Both the position numbers and the translations under genes were made by a program. Source: Poindextera sp965277425 (lineage in GTDB: Bacteria > Pseudomonadota > Alphaproteobacteria > Caulobacterales > Caulobacteraceae). From it: a stretch of DNA of 64,000 nt. This document shows positions 1 through 8,107 of this stretch, piece after piece; the first letter of the stretch is position 1, and every line of letters starts with the position of its first letter. The notes beneath the pieces were generated by a model that saw only the letters and a list, made by a program, of their open reading frames with translations, was not told where the DNA came from and ran no database searches. The stretch spans positions 868,001 to 932,000 of the forward strand of contig CBDICR010000006.1 of the NCBI GenBank assembly GCA_965277425.1, written 5' to 3'.

Positions 1-891
1 CTGCTGGTCGGGGTGGCGATCACGATCGCGGACACCCTGGTGATCATGGGCCTGCAGAAACGCGGCTTTCGCTACATCGAGGCCTTGGTGATCACCCTGA
101 TCGGCGTGATCGGCGCCTGTTTCGCCGCGGAGCTGTTCTTCTGCAAGCCGGACCTGGGCGGGGTCGTCACCGGCTTCGTTCCTACCGCGAGCCTGCTGAA
201 AAATCCGGCGATGCTCTATATTTCGCTTGGGATATTCGGGGCCACCGTGATGCCGCACAATCTTTACCTGCACAGCGCCATCGCCCAGACGCGCTGTTTC
301 GACCGCAGCCCCAAAGGGCGTCGCGAGGCGATCCACTTCTCGACCATCGATTGCTTCGCCGCCCTGGGCTTGGCGCTCTTCGTCAACGCGGCGATTCTCA
401 TCCTCGCCACCGCCGCCTTCCACATCGGCCATCCCGAGGTCGCCCAGATCGAAGACGCCTATAAGCTGCTGTCGCCGGTCGTCGGGACGACCGTGGCCAG
501 CGTGCTGTTCGCCTGCGCCCTGCTCGCCTCCGGCCAGAACTCCACCTTGACCGGCACGATGGCCGGGCAGATCGTCATGGAAGGGTTCTTGAACTTTCGC
601 ATGAACCCTGCCGCCCGCCGCCTCCTGACGCGCGGGCTCGCCGTCGTGCCGACCTTCCTGGTCATCGCGATCATGGGCGAAGCCAGCGCCAACAAGCTGC
701 TCATCCTCAGCCAGGTGATCTTGAGCCTGCAGCTGGGATTCGCCGTCATTCCGCTGGTGATGTTCACCGGCGATCGGAAGATCATGGGCGCGTTCGCCAA
801 TTCGCGGGCGGTGACCGCCGTTGCCTATGGCGTCGGCGCCGCCATCGTCGCCGTCAACGGCTGGCTGATCGTCCAGACCTTCGCGGCCTGA
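1..891 (+). CDS. mntH: Nramp-family divalent metal (Mn2+/Fe2+) transporter, 5' end outside window
   Basis: Inner-membrane proton-coupled importer of Mn2+ and related divalent metals. The frame is open from base 1, so the N-terminal part, with the first metal-binding helix, lies outside the window. About 296 residues are visible as a series of hydrophobic helices. The sequence GATVMPHNLYLHS at about residues 80-92 matches Nramp helix 6, including the A-x-x-M metal-binding motif and the conserved His. Later helices contain SGQNSTLTGTMAGQ, also typical of the family. The stop is at 889-891. No other gene of the same operon is visible. The family is clear; the preferred metal is inferred. Confidence 0.88.
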   Translation: MLVGVAITIADTLVIMGLQKRGFRYIEALVITLIGVIGACFAAELFFCKPDLGGVVTGFVPTASLLKNPAMLYISLGIFGATVMPHNLYLHSAIAQTRCFDRSPKGRREAIHFSTIDCFAALGLALFVNAAILILATAAFHIGHPEVAQIEDAYKLLSPVVGTTVASVLFACALLASGQNSTLTGTMAGQIVMEGFLNFRMNPAARRLLTRGLAVVPTFLVIAIMGEASANKLLILSQVILSLQLGFAVIPLVMFTGDRKIMGAFANSRAVTAVAYGVGAAIVAVNGWLIVQTFAA

Positions 892-912
892 CTCCTCGCC
901 AAACCCGCGCGC

Positions 913-1167
913 TCAGCGGGCCGGCTGCCTCGCCATTCCGGCGACCCAATGACGCGCATCGTCCAGGCTGGGGAAGGGCTCGGGCTTGAGCGACGCCAGC
1001 GACCCGAAGCCCGCCTCCAGAAACCAGAATCCGTGCAAGGGCGCCTGTTCGGCCCCGTCCAATCGCACCAGCACGCCGGCCAGTCGGCCGCCGACCATGA
1101 TCAGGCGCCCCTCCTCGTCGTCGCTGGCGGTGTCGATGCGAATGGGCTCGAACTTGATGGCCGACAT
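913..1167 (-). CDS. small conserved-looking hypothetical protein (84 aa)
   Basis: I do not recognise this protein. It is a compact soluble 84-residue product with no signal peptide or membrane segment, a central GGRLAGVLVRLDG segment, an aromatic patch (HGFWFLEAGFG) and a C-terminal DDARHWV stretch. It reads like a real folded small protein rather than a shadow frame. It is convergent with the Nramp transporter gene (22-bp gap) and has its own 255-bp upstream region. Antisense frames over the same bases are low-complexity and Arg-rich, which favours this strand. Confidence 0.6.
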   Translation of the reverse strand: MSAIKFEPIRIDTASDDEEGRLIMVGGRLAGVLVRLDGAEQAPLHGFWFLEAGFGSLASLKPEPFPSLDDARHWVAGMARQPAR

Positions 1168-1422
1168 GACCTGCCTATGCGTCCCAACGAGGATCGGCGA
1201 AGGTGTCGCGCGATCTCTTCATCGTGGTTGCGGCCGGCCCGGCGGAGAAACCCGACAGGCCATCTTCAAGCCCGCCTCCCAGTCCCAAGGACCTAGGCGT
1301 TCCGGCAAGAATTTTCCAGCCCGAACCCGTGAGTATTTATATAACAATAGTTACAGCTTACGATTTTGCGACGGCAGATCGCACCGACATCTTAGGCTTA
1401 TTCGCCATTCTGTATAAAAATG

Positions 1423-2211
1423 TCAGTTTATGTCTAGGCTAGACAGGTAAGTCGCGTCGAAGTCCGCCAGAGCCTGCAGGCGGCCAAGATCGTGAATCTG
1501 CAGAATCCCGTTGTGAAACTCGATCAGCCTTTCAGCGCGTAATTGCTGCAAGACGCGATTGATGTGGACGCTGGTCAAGCCAAGAGCGGAACCCAGATCC
1601 TGTTGCGTCAAGGGCAGTTCAAAGCCGCCATGGGCGAGGATGAGGTCGCAGTCGCTCATGCGATGCGCCAGTTCGCACAGCAGATGGGCGATGCGCTCGT
1701 GGGCGTGTCTTTGACCAAGATTGACGATCCAGGCGCGCATGACGGCCTGGTCGACGAGCATCGACCTGTGCAGTGCAACGGCGATCGCGGGATGGGTCTG
1801 CAGGAGCTCGAGAAAACGGTCGGAGTCGATCCTGACGATCCTGGCGCGGGTGAGGCTGCGAACCCCGTAATCGGCGGCGCCGAGGCGTTCGCCATGACCG
1901 CCGCAGATGTCGCCCGGCACGATCAGGCTGAGAATCTGCCGGCGCCCGTCGCGGAAGTCCTTGTGCCGATAGGCCAAGCCTTCCAGCAAGGGCAGGACAA
2001 TCTCCGGGCTGTCGCCCTCGATGAGGATGGATTTGCCGGGCGCGACCCACTCCGAGGACGCGTCCAGATCGTCGATCGCCAGCCGATCCGCCAGGCTCAA
2101 TGGCGAAAATCGTTCCAGCTTTCTGATCAAGGCGTTGACGGACGGAGCAATGTCGGGTCCCGAGAGGTCGGGCATCTCGTGCGGCCTTATGAAGAGCGCG
2201 GCCACGGTCAT
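1423..2211 (-). CDS. Crp/Fnr-family transcriptional regulator
   Basis: 262-residue cytoplasmic regulator. Residues about 45-160 form the cyclic-nucleotide-binding-type beta-barrel (GKSILIEGDSPE, then RRQILSLIVPGDICG). A long helix follows, and then a winged helix-turn-helix near residues 195-245 (LPLTQQDLGSALGLTSVHIN and RVLQQLRAERLI). There is no N-terminal cysteine cluster of the Fnr iron-sulfur type, so it is not an obvious oxygen sensor. It resembles the many Crp/Fnr paralogues of alphaproteobacteria whose ligand is unknown. It stands alone, with 253 bases of gene-free DNA upstream. Confidence 0.88.
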   Translation of the reverse strand: MTVAALFIRPHEMPDLSGPDIAPSVNALIRKLERFSPLSLADRLAIDDLDASSEWVAPGKSILIEGDSPEIVLPLLEGLAYRHKDFRDGRRQILSLIVPGDICGGHGERLGAADYGVRSLTRARIVRIDSDRFLELLQTHPAIAVALHRSMLVDQAVMRAWIVNLGQRHAHERIAHLLCELAHRMSDCDLILAHGGFELPLTQQDLGSALGLTSVHINRVLQQLRAERLIEFHNGILQIHDLGRLQALADFDATYLSSLDIN

Positions 2212-2464
2212 CTCAGCATCCCTTCGCGTGCCCCTTAAGCAAAGGCGCCGCGTTTAAATTAATAAGGCGGCAATGAGGCAATTGTTCCCGCGGCGCGGGT
2301 GCGGTCGTGCAGCTATTTCTGAGAGGCTATACGACCGGCGGCCTGGACTGGATTACCGGCCGTCACCAACGGCGCCGGAAACCCCGACCCGTCGGACGTC
2401 CCTCGTCGAAATCAAGATCGGCAAGGCGCCTTGAACGAGCGATACGCCGCGCGGGCCTGATGCA

Positions 2465-2959
2465 TCATCCCATGGCCGGCGAATGCTGCAGGACGCCGAG
2501 CAGCTGGATGCGGAAAATCAACATGCTGTTGGGCGGAATCGCGTCCGGGCTGTGTTCGCCGTAGCCGAGCTGCGGCGGGACGTAGAGGATCCACTCGTCG
2601 CCCGGACGCATCAGCGGCAGGGCCTCCAGCCAGCCCGGGATGAGGCCGGCCAGCGGCAGATCGGCCGGCTCGCCGCGCGCGAAGGACGAATCGAACACCG
2701 TGTTGTTCAAAAGCTTGCCTTCGTAATTGACCTTCAATTCGTCGCCAGGCCCCGGATGCGGTCCGTCGGCGGGACCGGAATGGACCACCTTGTATTCGAG
2801 CCCCGACGGCAGGGTGGTCACCCCGGGCTGTTTGCCGTTCATGACCAGGAAGCCCTGGGCGGCCTTCAGATTGTCCCTGGCCGGGTCACCGCCGTGGCAG
2901 GCTGTCAGGGCGAGGCTCAAGGCAAGCCCTGCGGGCGCCAACCAACGATGCGCGCGCAT
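2465..2959 (-). CDS. FKBP-type peptidyl-prolyl cis-trans isomerase, lipoprotein
   Basis: 164 residues. A signal peptide ends in the lipobox LTAC, with the lipidated Cys at residue 21; the next residues (HGGD) lack an Asp at +2, which suggests outer-membrane sorting. The rest is one FKBP domain: LPSGLEYKVV, DELKVNYEGKL, FDSSFARGEPADLPL, GWLEALPLMRPGDEW and the YGEHSPDAIPPNSMLIF segment. It would catalyse proline isomerisation on periplasmic proteins. The start codon overlaps the threonine deaminase stop by one base (TGATG), so the two genes are probably translationally coupled. Confidence 0.92.
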   Translation of the reverse strand: MRAHRWLAPAGLALSLALTACHGGDPARDNLKAAQGFLVMNGKQPGVTTLPSGLEYKVVHSGPADGPHPGPGDELKVNYEGKLLNNTVFDSSFARGEPADLPLAGLIPGWLEALPLMRPGDEWILYVPPQLGYGEHSPDAIPPNSMLIFRIQLLGVLQHSPAMG

Positions 2960-4155
2960 CAGAGCGGCCTCGGCGGATAGCCGGCGGCCCGCAGCGCCTC
3001 GACCACCTCCTTGGTGTGCCGTGCATCCCTGGTCTCGATCATGATGTCGAACTCCGCCCCCTTGGCCGGCACGTCCAGCGCCAGCCTGTTATGCGCCACC
3101 TCGACGATATTGGCGCCCTTGCCGCCGATCACGGCCGAAACATTGGCCAAGAGGCCGGGGCGGTCGTCGCCGACGATCTTCAACGACACCAGCCGCTTTT
3201 CGCGCACCAGCTCGCGGGTCAGCACCGAGGCCAGCAGCCTGGGATCGATATTGCCGCCGGTGAGGATCAGCCCCACCTTGCGGCCCTTGAACTCTTCCGG
3301 ATGCTCGATCAACGCCGCCAGCGAGGCGGCCCCGGCCCCTTCGCAGACGGTCTTTTCGACGTTGCAATAGAGCGCGATCGCCCGTTCCAGCGACGACTCC
3401 TCGACCAGCAGCACCTTGTCGATCAACGGCCGGACCACGGCGTAGGTGAGTTCGCCCACCTGTTTGACCTGGATGCCCTCGGCGATGGTCTGGCCGCCCG
3501 GCGCCAGCCGACGACCGTCCATGCGGGCGGTGAAAGACGGAAAGCTGGCCGGCTCGACGCCGATGATGCTGACCTCGGGCTTGATGGACTTGGCCGCCGT
3601 CGCCACCCCGGCGATCAGCCCGCCGCCGCCGACGGCCACGGGGATCACCTCGAGGTCCGGAGCGTCTTCCAGCATCTCCAGCGCGATGGTCCCCTGGCCG
3701 GCCATGACGTCGACGTCGTTGAACGGGTGGACGAAGATCAGGTCGCGCTCGTCGCGCACCGCCTCGGCGTGCGCGGCGGCCTCTTCATAGGTGTCGCCTT
3801 CCAGCACCACCTCGGCCCCGAAGGCGCGGGTCTGCTGCACCTTCACGAAGGGCGTCGCGCGCGGCATGACGATGGTCACCGGTATGCCCAACTTCTGGCC
3901 GTGGAAGGCGAGCCCCTGGCTGTGATTGCCGGCGGAGGCCGCGATCACGCCGCGCCCGCGGTCGTTGATCTGCAGGAGCTTGTTCAACGCCCCGCGCTCC
4001 TTAAACGAGGCGGTGAACTGCAGGTTCTCGAACTTCACCCACACCTCGGCGCCGGTAATCTGCGACAGCGTCCTGGAATGCCGGCAGGGCGTGCGTTCGA
4101 CATGCCCTTTCAGCCGCTCGGCGGCGGCCTCGATCTGGGCGAAGGCGAGGGTCAT
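2959..4155 (-). CDS. ilvA: threonine ammonia-lyase (threonine deaminase) with C-terminal ACT domain
   Basis: PLP enzyme converting threonine to 2-oxobutanoate, the first step toward isoleucine. It has 398 residues from the ATG at 4155; a longer open frame upstream is a shadow over the next gene. The PLP lysine is Lys52 in TASFKERGAL, and the phosphate-binding loop is VGGGGLIAG. A C-terminal ACT-like domain (about 320-398: SLKIVGDDRPGLLANVSAVI) suggests amino-acid control. The single ACT domain and length match the short form (TdcB/IlvA type) common in alphaproteobacteria. It is the first gene of a pair with the FKBP lipoprotein gene. Confidence 0.93.
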   Translation of the reverse strand: MTLAFAQIEAAAERLKGHVERTPCRHSRTLSQITGAEVWVKFENLQFTASFKERGALNKLLQINDRGRGVIAASAGNHSQGLAFHGQKLGIPVTIVMPRATPFVKVQQTRAFGAEVVLEGDTYEEAAAHAEAVRDERDLIFVHPFNDVDVMAGQGTIALEMLEDAPDLEVIPVAVGGGGLIAGVATAAKSIKPEVSIIGVEPASFPSFTARMDGRRLAPGGQTIAEGIQVKQVGELTYAVVRPLIDKVLLVEESSLERAIALYCNVEKTVCEGAGAASLAALIEHPEEFKGRKVGLILTGGNIDPRLLASVLTRELVREKRLVSLKIVGDDRPGLLANVSAVIGGKGANIVEVAHNRLALDVPAKGAEFDIMIETRDARHTKEVVEALRAAGYPPRPL

Positions 4156-4210
4156 TGGCGTTTCAGACAAGGGGAGTGGAAAAGCCGGGCAAACTAGCGG
4201 CGGCGTGGGC

Positions 4211-5293
4211 TCACCGCAATCCACGCCAGAGGTCGAGGCGGCGCATGGCCTTGCCAGGCAGCACCGAGACCTGCGGCCAGGGCAGGCGCTCCGCCGCGGC
4301 GCGGACGCCGTACTGGGCCTCGCGCACCAGGCTGGCCGTCGAGAGGCGGCCGACGAAGCCGTGCGCCACCGAGCGATGCACATTGGCCAGCTGAAGCTTG
4401 AAGCGATAGTCGCCGGCGCCGAGATCGAGCGCGGTGAAGGGCGTTGCGTCCATCCAGCGCAGGATGTCCTGAAACAGCAGCAGCCCCGGCGAATAACGCT
4501 CGAACGCCTCGTCGTGGGCGATGATCCAGGCGTGCAGGGTGCGAGGGCCGCGAAGATGGAACTGGATGGCGGCCAACTGGTCGCCGATATGCAGGCAAAA
4601 CAGCGCGCCGCCGAAATCGCCGTCCGTCCGCCCATGCAGCGCGCGCAGCAGATCGACCGTCCAGGGGGCGTCGAAGATCACCGTCTGGCCGGTGGCGAGA
4701 TATTGCCGGCGTTTCCAGTCGAGCAAGGTGTCGAAAGCCGCCCCGCAATTCGCCAGGGCCTGGAAACGCACCGGGCCGACCTCGCGCTCGACCTTGCGGC
4801 GGCGCTTGTCGATATCCTTGAGCACGCCGGAGCCGGCCGCGCGGCGTTGCGCTTCAAAGGCGGCGTAACCGTCGGCGACGTCGATCACGTAGGACGTCAC
4901 CGCGCCGCGGGCATGGGGGGCGAAGGCGGCCTGGTCGGCCAGCATGTGAGAGAAGTCCAGTCGCTGGACGCCCAGCGCTTCGACCAGCCGCTTGGGTTCG
5001 ATGGCAAGGTCGCGATGCGCCACCAGGCCCTGATAGTCGCACATCGGGGCGCCGACGGGCATGGCCACCGAGCCGACGATGCGCGCGGGCAGGAAGCCGA
5101 CCGGCCGGCGGCCGTCGCGCAGCACCGCGACCTGGATCGCGCCGCGCCGCCCAGCCTGGGCGCGCTCGACGGCTTGCGCCCAAGCCGGCGAAAGAAAGGG
5201 GGAGTCCAATGCGGGATCGGCCGCCTGAATGGCCAGCCAGGCGTCGATGTCGGTGGCGCGAAGCGCGCTCGGGGCAACGACATCGATCAGCAA
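4211..5293 (-). CDS. GNAT-fold acyltransferase of the BioF2/CelD-like type (HfsK-like)
   Basis: 360-residue soluble protein of the BioF2-like/CelD acetyltransferase family, which includes Caulobacter HfsK, an enzyme linked to holdfast polysaccharide. Typical features are DYQGLVAH, the basic KDIDKRRRKVEREVG segment, GGALFCLHIGDQLAAIQFHL and the C-terminal YSPGLLLFQDILRW plus LDLGAGDYRFKLQLAN. I chose the TTG at 5293 because a GGGAG ribosome-binding site lies six bases upstream and no ATG starts the domain in frame. No polysaccharide genes are adjacent, so the acceptor is unknown. Confidence 0.75.
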   Translation of the reverse strand: MLIDVVAPSALRATDIDAWLAIQAADPALDSPFLSPAWAQAVERAQAGRRGAIQVAVLRDGRRPVGFLPARIVGSVAMPVGAPMCDYQGLVAHRDLAIEPKRLVEALGVQRLDFSHMLADQAAFAPHARGAVTSYVIDVADGYAAFEAQRRAAGSGVLKDIDKRRRKVEREVGPVRFQALANCGAAFDTLLDWKRRQYLATGQTVIFDAPWTVDLLRALHGRTDGDFGGALFCLHIGDQLAAIQFHLRGPRTLHAWIIAHDEAFERYSPGLLLFQDILRWMDATPFTALDLGAGDYRFKLQLANVHRSVAHGFVGRLSTASLVREAQYGVRAAAERLPWPQVSVLPGKAMRRLDLWRGLR

Positions 5294-5394
5294 GGCGCGC
5301 TCCCGTTCCGACCTGGGACCTCGACCCTAGCCTTCCGAGCGTTTCCGCAAGGTTTAGGCACGGGTCGCGGCGACAGGCTTAATGGCTGCAATCC

Positions 5395-6654
5395 TCATGC
5401 CGCCGCGAGCGACAGCTCGCGCAGGCGCCAAAGCGGCGAAGCGATCATCCAGATCACGGCCGCGAAGACGCCGCCGGCGCCGATGAACAGCATCGTGCGT
5501 ATGCCGAAGACCTCCGCCAGCAGGCCGCCGGCGATGGCGCCGGCGATCGCCGCCCCGCCGGCCGCCGCCCGCATCGCCGCGCCGGCCCGGCCAAGCCGAT
5601 GGGCGGAAAATACCGACTGTTGCAGGCTCTTGGCGCCGATCAGCATGGCGACGCCAAAGCTGTCGCCGAGCAGTTGGGCGGCGATCATCATGGCCACGGA
5701 CAGGACGGCGGGTCCGCCGGCAAGCGGGATCAAAAAGGCGCTGGCCGCCGAGGCCACCGCGCTGACGATGATGGCTGGGCCCAACCCGACCCGACGGGTC
5801 AGGGCGGGAAAGAGCAGCGCGCCGCCCAGGGCGCCGACCCCGCCCATGGCGATGACCAGGCCGAGCAAGGCCGGCGAAAAGCCGAGCACGCGGATGGCGA
5901 AGACGACGTAGAGGGTCTGGAAAAACGCGCCGAACAGGGCCTGGACCAGGCTGGCGATGAACAGCGGCCGCACCAGCGGCTGGCGCATCACCGCGGCGAA
6001 CCCGACCGCGAGATCGGCGGCCAGGGAGGGCCTGGCCGCTAAGGCTGGAGGCCTTGGCTCAGGCCTGCGCATGCCGGCGAGGAAGAGGGCCGAGATCAGA
6101 TAGGTCATCGCGTTCACCGCGATGGCCACGGGCGCGGTCAGGGTCTGGACCAGCAGGCCGGCGAGCGCCGGGCCGCCCATCTCGGCCACCGATTCAGTGA
6201 CGCCCAGCTTGGCGTTGGCCTCGACCAGCAGGCCGCGGTCGATCAGGCCCGGCAGATAGGCGTGGTCGGCGATGTCGAACAGGACGCTGGCCGCGCCGAC
6301 GACGAAGGCCGCTCCATAGAGCTGCCCTATCGAGAGCCAGTGCAGGAAGGCCGCCAGCGGCACGCTGGCCAGCACAAGCGCGCGAACCAGATCCGCGCCG
6401 ATCAGGATCGAGCGCCGCCGCGAGCGGTCGACCAGCCCGCCGGCCGTCAGCCCGACCAGCAGGCTCGGCCCAAGCGTCAGCGCCGCCAGCAACCCAAGCT
6501 GAGCGGGCGTGGCGCGGAGGGTCAGCACCGCGGCCAGGGGCAGGCCCTCGCGCGTGATCCGCGCGCCGAAGTCCGAGACGCTCTGGGCGGCCCAGAGCTT
6601 GAGAAAATCGCCGTGCCGCCACAGCGGGCCGCTCGGCCAAGGCCTGATCTGCAC
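5395..6654 (-). CDS. MFS transporter, enterobactin-exporter-like (MFS_3) group
   Basis: 419 residues with about 12 hydrophobic helices. The first loop carries LVDRSRRRSILIGADLVRAL, matching the MFS loop 2-3 signature of multidrug and siderophore exporters of the EntS type. The start is a GTG at 6654. It is divergent from an ArsR-type regulator gene starting at 6748; the 93-bp gap contains a perfect palindrome (6722-6739) that could control both directions. Probable role: proton-driven efflux of a small molecule; the substrate cannot be read from the sequence. Confidence 0.87.
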   Translation of the reverse strand: MQIRPWPSGPLWRHGDFLKLWAAQSVSDFGARITREGLPLAAVLTLRATPAQLGLLAALTLGPSLLVGLTAGGLVDRSRRRSILIGADLVRALVLASVPLAAFLHWLSIGQLYGAAFVVGAASVLFDIADHAYLPGLIDRGLLVEANAKLGVTESVAEMGGPALAGLLVQTLTAPVAIAVNAMTYLISALFLAGMRRPEPRPPALAARPSLAADLAVGFAAVMRQPLVRPLFIASLVQALFGAFFQTLYVVFAIRVLGFSPALLGLVIAMGGVGALGGALLFPALTRRVGLGPAIIVSAVASAASAFLIPLAGGPAVLSVAMMIAAQLLGDSFGVAMLIGAKSLQQSVFSAHRLGRAGAAMRAAAGGAAIAGAIAGGLLAEVFGIRTMLFIGAGGVFAAVIWMIASPLWRLRELSLAAA

Positions 6655-6711
6655 CGGTCGTTCCCCCTGGCCAGGGTTGTTTCGCCTTCATCGCGCGGAC
6701 GCAAGCGGGTC

Positions 6712-6747
6712 TTGACGAATCCATAAGTGTGTACTTATGTATCTTGC
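6712..6747 (+). promoter_or_regulatory. arsR promoter with palindromic operator between -35 and -10, predicted leaderless
   Basis: TTGACG at 6712-6717 (-35 candidate) and TATGTA at 6736-6741 (-10 candidate) are 18 bases apart. The perfect inverted repeat CATAAGT-GTGT-ACTTATG fills 6722-6739, overlapping spacer and -10. Seven bases after the -10 is the ATG at 6748, so the transcript would begin at or next to the start codon. Bound regulator would block polymerase. Assigning the site to the adjacent ArsR protein is an inference. Confidence 0.6.
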
Positions 6748-7065
6748 ATGACCGCTGAAGCTGATCTCTTCCGCACCCTGGCCGACCCGACCCGCCGGGC
6801 GGTGTTCGAGCGGCTGGGCGGTGGCGAAATGACCGTCTCGGACCTGCGCAGCGGTTTTTCCGTCTCGCAGCCGGCGATCTCGCAGCACCTGTCGGCGCTC
6901 AAGGCCGCCGGCCTGGTCAGCGAGCGCCGCGCCGGGCGCAACGCCTATTATCGTCTACGGCCGGAGGGCCTGGCGCCCCTGGCCGGCTGGGTCGACCGCT
7001 ACCGCGCCTTCTGGCCCGAGCGGATCGGCAAACTGAAAGAGCTTTTGAAGGACATGGACCAATGA
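6748..7065 (+). CDS. ArsR-family winged-helix repressor of an ArsR-AHSA1 cassette
   Basis: 105-residue ArsR/SmtB-type regulator. LFRTLADPTRRAVFERL opens the domain, VSQPAISQHLSALKAAGLV is the recognition helix region, and ERRAGRNAYYRLRPEGLAPL is the wing. The ELCVCDL-type metal-binding cysteines are absent (MTVSDLRSGF), so it is not an arsenic or metal sensor of the classical kind. The ATG at 6748 is preferred over an in-frame GTG at 6727, which lies inside the palindrome. The stop overlaps the next start by four bases (ATGA). ArsR-AHSA1 pairs are common in proteobacteria. Confidence 0.88.
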   Translation: MTAEADLFRTLADPTRRAVFERLGGGEMTVSDLRSGFSVSQPAISQHLSALKAAGLVSERRAGRNAYYRLRPEGLAPLAGWVDRYRAFWPERIGKLKELLKDMDQ

Positions 7066-7505
7066 GCCCGGACGATCTGGTCGAACCCGAAAGCGTCCCC
7101 GAAGCAATCATCGTCGATTGCGACCTGGACGAGCCGCCGGAAAAGGTCTGGCGCGCCCTGACCCAGCCCGAACTGATGGCCGCCTGGCTGGCCGAGGGCG
7201 ACATCAAACCGCAAGTCGGCCACCGGTTCGAACTTAGACCTGAGACCGGGCCGGTCGAGTGCGAGGTGCTGAAGGCCGATCCGACACGCGAACTGCGCCT
7301 CGCCTGGCGCGAACGCGACGAGGCCGGCGAGCTGGTCGACAGCGAGGTGAGCTTCGTACTGACCCCGACCATCACCGGCGGCACCCGTCTGCGGCTGGTC
7401 CACGACGGATTCGCGCACGCGGGCTTCCTGGTCATGGCCATCGGCCGCATCCACCCGCGCAAGCCGCGCCGACAGGCCCAATGGGTATTCGCATGGGCGG
7501 CTTAG
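7062..7505 (+). CDS. SRPBCC/AHSA1-domain protein
   Basis: 147 residues with the helix-grip fold of the activator-of-Hsp90-ATPase-homologue 1 family: VDCDLDEPPEKVWRALTQPE, MAAWLAEGDIKPQVGHRFEL, a middle ELRLAWRERD strand and VSFVLTPTITGGTRLRLVHDG. These domains bind hydrophobic ligands; a specific ligand is not known here. The C-terminal tail after VHDGF is short and basic (RIHPRKPRRQAQW) instead of the usual amphipathic helix. Translationally coupled to the ArsR gene. Confidence 0.8.
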   Translation: MSPDDLVEPESVPEAIIVDCDLDEPPEKVWRALTQPELMAAWLAEGDIKPQVGHRFELRPETGPVECEVLKADPTRELRLAWRERDEAGELVDSEVSFVLTPTITGGTRLRLVHDGFAHAGFLVMAIGRIHPRKPRRQAQWVFAWAA

Positions 7506-7507
7506 AG

Positions 7508-8107
7508 ATGAACCTCGTGCCCATGGTGGTGGAGAGCTCCTCGCGGGGCGAGCGCGCCTTCGACATCTATTCGCGGCTGCTGCGCGAGCGGGTGATCTTC
7601 CTGAACGGGCCGGTCGAGGACGGCATGTCGGCGCTGATCTGCGCCCAGCTGCTCTATCTCGAGGCCGACCACCCGAAGAAGGATATCTACCTCTACATCA
7701 ATTCGCCCGGCGGCTCGGTGACGGCCGGCTTCGCCATCTACGACACCATGCGCTACATCAAGAGCCCGGTTTCGACCTTCGCCATGGGGTTCGCGGCCTC
7801 CATGGGCTCCTTCCTGCTGATGGCCGGCGAGCCCGGCCAGCGGGTCTGCCTGCCCAATACCCGCATCGTCCTGCACCAGCCCTCCGGCGGCTTCCAGGGC
7901 CAGGTCTCGGACATCGAACGCCACGCCGAGAACGCGCGCGAGTCCAAGCAGCGGATGACCCGCCTCTACGCCGAGCACTGCGGGCGCACCCTGGAAGAGG
8001 TCGAGCGCGCCCTCGACCGCGACAACTTCCTCAGCGCCGAACAGGCCCTGACGTTCGGCCTGGTCGACCGCATCGAGACCACCCGCGCCGAGCCGCAAGC
8101 CGCTTAA
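7508..8107 (+). CDS. clpP: ClpP-type serine protease (second-type ClpP paralogue)
   Basis: 199 residues from the ATG at 7508. ATP-dependent Clp protease proteolytic subunit with an intact catalytic triad: Ser98 (GFAASMGS), His123 (VLHQPSGG) and Asp172 (LDRDNFLS). It also has the IYLYINSPGGSVTAGFAIYD oxyanion region. It starts three bases after the AHSA1 stop, and no clpX or tig lies nearby, unlike the main tig-clpP-clpX-lon locus. It is therefore probably a housekeeping-independent paralogue. An ATG at 7493 is an alternative start. It ends with a 4-base convergent overlap with the citrate synthase gene. Confidence 0.9.
   Translation: MNLVPMVVESSSRGERAFDIYSRLLRERVIFLNGPVEDGMSALICAQLLYLEADHPKKDIYLYINSPGGSVTAGFAIYDTMRYIKSPVSTFAMGFAASMGSFLLMAGEPGQRVCLPNTRIVLHQPSGGFQGQVSDIERHAENARESKQRMTRLYAEHCGRTLEEVERALDRDNFLSAEQALTFGLVDRIETTRAEPQAA

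Noticed and set aside
3926..5911. 661-codon plus-strand open frame
   Set aside because: Antisense to threonine deaminase, the GNAT gene and part of the MFS gene; composition is Gly/Arg/Ala low-complexity and the real genes on the other strand have clear motifs.
7430..7505. frameshift in the first AHSA1 gene
   Set aside because: The C-terminal tail is atypical, but neither alternative frame restores the usual terminal helix, so there is no positive evidence of a shift.
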